This document shows positions 37,148 to 41,854 of a DNA stretch of 41,854 bases, in pieces. How positions within the stretch are numbered: position 1 is the first letter of the stretch; every line of letters begins with the position of its first letter. Where the stretch lies: NCBI GenBank assembly GCA_023853785.1, contig JAJIRX010000700.1:1-41854 (forward strand), written 5' to 3'. This DNA is from Psilocybe azurescens (taxonomy: Eukaryota > Basidiomycota > Agaricomycetes > Agaricales > Agrocybaceae). A program made the translations under genes and the position numbers. The notes beneath the pieces are model-generated. The model was given only the letters and a program-made list of their open reading frames with translations. It ran no database searches and had not been told where the DNA came from.

Positions 37148-38815
37148 ATGCCTGATTGGAAGGATCCCGCTGAAGTACAGAAGGATGCAGTCGCCTTCAC
37201 CAAACTTTTACACTGTCTCTTGGGTCTTTACGCGTCCGTCAACTTCTCTGTCACTCGCGATGAATCTGATCTTCTCTTTGCAGCTACGAGTACTTCATCT
37301 CTCTCGACTTTGAATGGGATTTTATCACGGGAAAGAAGAAATTTCGTTGGCCTATGGTACTTGCTATTCTGACCCGTTATCATGCACATATTTACTTCCG
37401 ATACTAAATGCATCTTTCCTCAGATTTTCTACTTTGCCAACCGATATCTTCTACTCTTCGCAATGATCGGGATGTGCGTTTTTCCTGTTGTTTAGATGGA
37501 AGGAAGATTCTGACTCCGATTCCAGTGCCATATCATTGGATACAACAAGGTATAATCCTATGGCATTTGGCTGTATAACACAATGTCTCTGACGTTGAAG
37601 ACCAGTGAATTTGACTGCCAAGCACTGTACACTTTCAATCAGGTCTGTCGTTTTTACATGGACTTTTCTGATTCAAGCGACTGAGTATCGAAATAGTTGG
37701 CTGGAGATGCTGCTGTTGGGTTGGCTAGTATCAATCTTTCAATTCGCGCGTAAGTCGAATTAATATTTCTATTTTCCGCTTCACTATTGTTTAACCTGAA
37801 ACTATAGTATGGCAATCTGGTCGCAAAATCGATATATTGTCGGCGTACTAGTACTCATGATTTTTGGGGCATTGGTCCTTGATCCTGCAAGGTGAGATTG
37901 TTCATTGCTATCCCGGAACTTTAAATAATACGATACGAGGTTCTGACGTTCCGTGTTACTTCAGGCGTCCAATTAACAGCCATCTGGATACCTAATGTTG
38001 GCTGCCAGATCACGAAAACCAACAACACAATTCTAGCTGCCATCTTCATATACTCGATGTGCTTCGACCTTCTTGTCTTGCTGTTGATCACATACAAGCT
38101 GTTCGGAATCAGCGGCTCGAAGAGTTCTGAACTGATGGGCAGGAGCCGTCTCACTCATATGATCTTTGCAGATGGTCTGATTTTCTTCATTATCGCGTAT
38201 GCCCAAAATCTGTTCACACACTGGCCGTACGAGAACTTACAACGCTTTATTTTAGATTCCTTGCTAACTTGATAGCAACCGTGTTTATGCTGTTGAATCT
38301 CAACCAAATCATGTCTGTGATATTCAACGTACCCGCTGCTGTGTTCTCGACTGTACGCCCCTTTTCAGGTTTCTTAGCATATTTTTCCTCATTAATTGTC
38401 TGGATAGATTGTGGCAACCCGTGCCGTACGTCGACTTACTAACTTCACTAACAATGGACCGGAAGTCTTGTGCGTTAATTGATGCGTGCATTCTCAGCCG
38501 AGATCTAACCTTCCTGACAGCGCTGCTTCATCGACAACTGGCCATCGTGGAATATCAGTGCCGCCGACCCAACGGACAATACCAACCCTGACTTATAAAA
38601 GTGGCACACGCGCTGGAGTTCACGTTCAGGTTAGCGTTGAAAATTTTGACTCCCCATATGAATTCTCTGACGTTACTTACGTTCTCCGAATACCCTACCA
38701 GATGGAAACGTTCACGCACGCCGAAGAAAGTCAAAATGATATTTTCTCAAAGGCGAAAGAAGGCAGTGAGACAGATCTTGACACTGACGTCGAAGGAAAG
38801 GGATCACTCAGTTGA
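37148..38815 (+). CDS. DUF6533 seven-helix membrane protein
   Basis: This belongs to a large basidiomycete family of predicted multi-pass membrane proteins of unknown function with an N-terminal DUF6533 domain. Twelve exons are read: MPDWKDPAEVQKD to LLGLYA, YEYFISLDFEWDFITGKKKF, IFYFANRYLLLFAMIG, a 24-nt exon AISLDTT, EFDCQALYTFNQ, LAGDAAVGLASINLSIRA, MAIWSQNRYIVGVLVLM, VQLTAIWIPNVGCQITKTNN, ILAAIFIYSMCFDLLVLLL, then FADGLIFFIIA, FLANLIATVFMLLNLNQIMS and IVATRAVRRLTNFTNNGPEV. The cytoplasmic tail ends GVHVQ, METFTHAEE to GKGSLS. Cysteines at NVGC and DCQ are family features. One extra G in the run at 37866-37869 breaks the frame (expected GHWSLILQG). The PEV/PRS exon junction near 38468-38501 also does not join cleanly in phase. 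Confidence 0.85.
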
Positions 38816-41477
38816 GACAGTGCTTATCTTGGATAATACTTGGAGCTCTCAAAAGAAAGGATCTTTAATCCGTCATCCTGTCATTCAAAAGTTTAGAATA
38901 ATTGGTAGATACGTATCCGTTAGTAACTCATATACCCAGTGCATACATACAGTATGGATGTTTAATGCAGAACCCATTACAGAATGTCAGACATTCTCCC
39001 ATGACAAACAAGACTGGACACTCGCCATATACCATGGTTGTACACAAGACTGTATGAGTTTTTTAATCTGTAGTGTACCAGTAGAGTATCAAACATTGCT
39101 TAGAGACCACGCGCCTTCGGTATGTTCCTGGGCCTCAAGGCCCCCTCATGCCGTAGGACCTATCGACTGTGAGAACAGTCGCAAAACGCAATTTCCCGAT
39201 CGAGACGTCTGTTTTCGGTTCTCTTGCCTCGATTTTTCGCAATGATTTGCTTTCGCGCTTCTGCTTTCAGATGCCAGTGTCTCTTCTAACATGCTGCTAT
39301 TATGCCAAAATACGAATATGGATGTACAGTCAACGCGTGAAGTCTTGAAATCTCGATCTAAAGACTACGTCGCTCCCGGGAAGTCGCTCTTGCCAGGTTT
39401 GATATGCATCTCTCAAGCAGCCTGCCAGATACACGGGGCAGTTTCTCTCAAGCAGCTCTCTGCTACGCTGGCAACTGTGTGCTTTTCTCTTCCATAGCGC
39501 CGGTGACAGCTATGGGCATTCAATTCGTGGCAAAAAAATATATTCTGTGAGGTACCCGTCAACCCTACTGGAGCGTATGCTCATCGACTGTGACATACTG
39601 GCAGGACTGCTTCTGCAATTTCTTGGCAACCTTCTGAACACGGCAGAGCCTGACATGTCAATTTTTGAAACTCGCGTATCAGCAAGAAAAATAGTTGTTG
39701 CTTCGCTGGTGCTGTTATTGGCAGCCTGACTGAAAACATCCAAGAACGTACTCTAATTTAAAGGACCTGATCTAGAACCCACGGCTCGTGCTCACTACTG
39801 TAATGCAATATGTTTGACAATGTTGAGATTCCCTTGAAAAATTTTAGTAGTCGCGATGCTCAAGCGAGCAACAATGTCGATCTCTCAGATGGCAGAGATT
39901 ATCGAAATAGGAGGATATACTTGGGTCTGATCATTAATGGCGAGGCCACTTACACACAATCACTGTCTAGGAAGATCATTCCCTAGTCCGCCAGTGGCGT
40001 ACATGGTTAACTGAACTCTGGAAGGTGGACAAGCGATTCTACGACCATTCCCCGACACCTCTTTTGCGTTCTGCTTGAAAGATACCTGTCTTATATTATG
40101 GAGCATTACTTGCTTTCCTGCTCCTTGCCCGAGGACAAATGCTAAGAAGATGGTTCGACCCTCGTTCAACTTTTCTCATGCTTTCCGGATTACCCATGGC
40201 CGGACTTCAGAGACGTTGTGGTTGCTCACAGAACTAGCCTCAGATCGTCCGCACCATGGATGTCACTATCGAGTAGTTGGACGTACCTGCAGGGTTACGT
40301 GATCGTCAAATCCTGGAACGCTTAATCGATTTGTGGACTTTTATGGACTAGGTCGATTTATGAAATTTTTTCTATTGGTTCCTGTATGTTCGAACAGAAA
40401 GCGCTAGAAAGATCACAATGAGAAGTGCTGAGGAAAGAAGGAAGGACTCATGGTAACGGCGGGATTTTTTCCATCAATCATCAAGCGAGTGGGGCCTTTT
40501 CAGCTACCTCATACTCGACGAAAAGTGAGAACCCGATTTAAATTTCAACTGGGTCTTGATTCTTCAAGGACGACTCGGAAACTTGCGCCTTTTTTCTGGC
40601 GTGCAGGGGAGATGATAACGATATGGTTGATTGAATTGCCCGCATAGTACACATTGATTCAGAAGTTAATTATGTCATTTGCTCAACGTGTAACATAAGG
40701 GTGTCCATTTTTGTAGTATCCACAATTCAAGGGTTCATGCCTAATCATAGTATTTACATTTTTACGGCCTATCAGACAAATAGCCGCTGTACGTACTCAG
40801 CTTCAGCTCAACTATGAATAACTTGCGCCGCAAGTTTCCTACATGCGTTCGATAATTACTTTCGCTTCCAAAGCCTGTGCAGTTTCTTATATTATGTTAA
40901 GTATGATGAACTGAGTGTAAAACTATGTTTAATGAACTTCATGATGTTTTGTGGAGATGTCGTATTTTTACGGAGTGGTACGAGGGGTAGGATAGGGTTG
41001 GCTTTCTCTCTTAGAAGAAATCCCATATCAAGACATGTGTTTACGACAGCATGACAAAAGTGGGCATCGAGAAGCTCAGTCGGATTGCAGGGTCTGGTAG
41101 CGCGTGGAACAGTGGAACAGAATCTAGGGCAGCCTAGGATAGCACCACACGACTGTTTAGCCGTCGGACCGTGCTTATAGAGCGACGAGACCCACCCAAG
41201 TACACAACGCTCGAAGATGCACCACAGACCAAACGAGAACAAGGTCGAAGAGTCGAAGCCGTCGTTATGTTTTTACATTTTTCAGTGATCCGTGATTAGG
41301 AAACGTTGCGGGGTTGAAGGTTTAGCCGCAGACGAAGGTCACAGAGGTTCTCAACCACAAACATAACCTCCGGCCGTTGACGCTGTAATGACATGCATAC
41401 TCCGCACAGCTTCTGTAAAAGAAGAGAAGCTAAATTGATGAAGATTAAACATGGAGACTCTTTCATTTCATTGGGGT
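38816..41477. other. Gene-poor region at the right end
   Basis: No gene could be supported here. Open frames are at most 116 codons apart from the extension of the previous gene's alternate frame, and none shows a recognisable motif. Codon-like bias and splice patterns are absent or too weak to build a model. Confidence 0.4.
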
Positions 41478-41854
41478 TTATGAACGGCATGACTATGAAG
41501 AGTTAGTGAGAATATAAAGTCTAACATAGTGTTATTAAAGTTATTAAATGCGTCTCACAGTTCATAGAGTTGGACTTACAGTAGTAGCTATATAAAATGT
41601 TGCCGTTTGCGTGAGTAAGACCGGGTAGTCCGAGCATGTTACGGGGCACCGACCGCGGAAGTTAGGTGGAAAATCTGAGAGAGCAACAAAGTTAGTGATA
41701 AAGGTGTTAGCCGTCGGAATGATAGTCAGTCGAGTGGTGATGGAGTGATTTGATATCATAGATGCCGATGGCTGTCGCTGCGGTGCCAGAATACTTACTC
41801 CGTTCGCCCAGGAATATTATGTCCAATTTCTTGGCTAAAAACATCGCAATGCAG
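41478..41854 (-). CDS. Possible 3' end of an unrecognised gene cut by the window edge
   Basis: Three open segments on the minus strand are joined by two canonical splice pairs: 41799-41854, 41581-41674 and 41478-41492. The donors are both GTAAGT and the acceptors CTCAG and CATAG. Only one frame of the middle segment is open, and it joins in phase on both sides, giving CIAMFLAKKLDIIFLGER, then FPPNFRGRCPVTCSDYPVLL, TQTATFYIATT and a short end SCRS before the stop. I do not recognise the protein, and the piece is short enough for chance. Confidence 0.28.

Overview
The window is nuclear DNA of a filamentous basidiomycete, most likely an Agaricomycete. The genes are cut by many introns of about 50-70 nt with GT-AG ends. 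The protein families are fungal, and one (DUF6533, seven-helix type) is, to my knowledge, typical of Basidiomycota. I see no prokaryotic operon, CRISPR array, rRNA gene, confident tRNA gene or autonomous transposon. All identities come from reading conserved motifs by eye; no search was run.

Layout from left to right. (1) 1-1644 (+): 3' part of a PFK26-type 6-phosphofructo-2-kinase with the phosphatase histidine replaced by serine. (2) 2508-4926 (-): NCS1 nucleobase/allantoin-type permease. (3) 6898-7852 (-): lysine/serine-rich unknown protein with a KEN box, with an ACGCGT element between two CACGTG boxes in its promoter. (4) 9859-12198 (+): Ran1/Sks1-like Ser/Thr kinase. (5) 13232-14882 (+): secreted SGNH/GDSL esterase, CE2-like. 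(6) 15855-16320: a 466-bp TIR element (MITE). (7) 16764-18337 (+): old yellow enzyme, followed by a decayed second copy at 19525-20167. (8) 20768-22625 (-): mitochondrial ribosomal protein uS5m, divergent from (9) a PITH-domain protein at 22780-23659 (+). (10) 24288-26117 (+): hydrophilic stress-type protein. (11) 26885-29445 (-): glutamine:fructose-6-phosphate amidotransferase (GFA1). (12) 30839-31260: a second MITE. (13) 33416-34420 (+): unrecognised helical, TPR-like protein. (14) 37148-38815 (+): DUF6533 membrane protein. (15) 41478-41854 (-): a possible gene end cut by the right edge. The last 3 kb and 29.4-33.4 kb are gene-poor.

The genes are mostly unrelated housekeeping and metabolic functions. 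I see no biosynthetic cluster and no defence system. The most striking property of the window is that nearly every conserved gene carries one or more single-base frame breaks, usually in a run of G or C, while the protein sequence on both sides is intact and well conserved. I read this as consensus error in the assembly, not as mass pseudogenisation. It means that automatic gene models from this window will be truncated. The observations with possible biology are the KEN-box protein with its palindromic promoter module, the two MITE families, a 10-nt microexon in the old yellow enzyme gene, and a GC-AG intron in the esterase gene.
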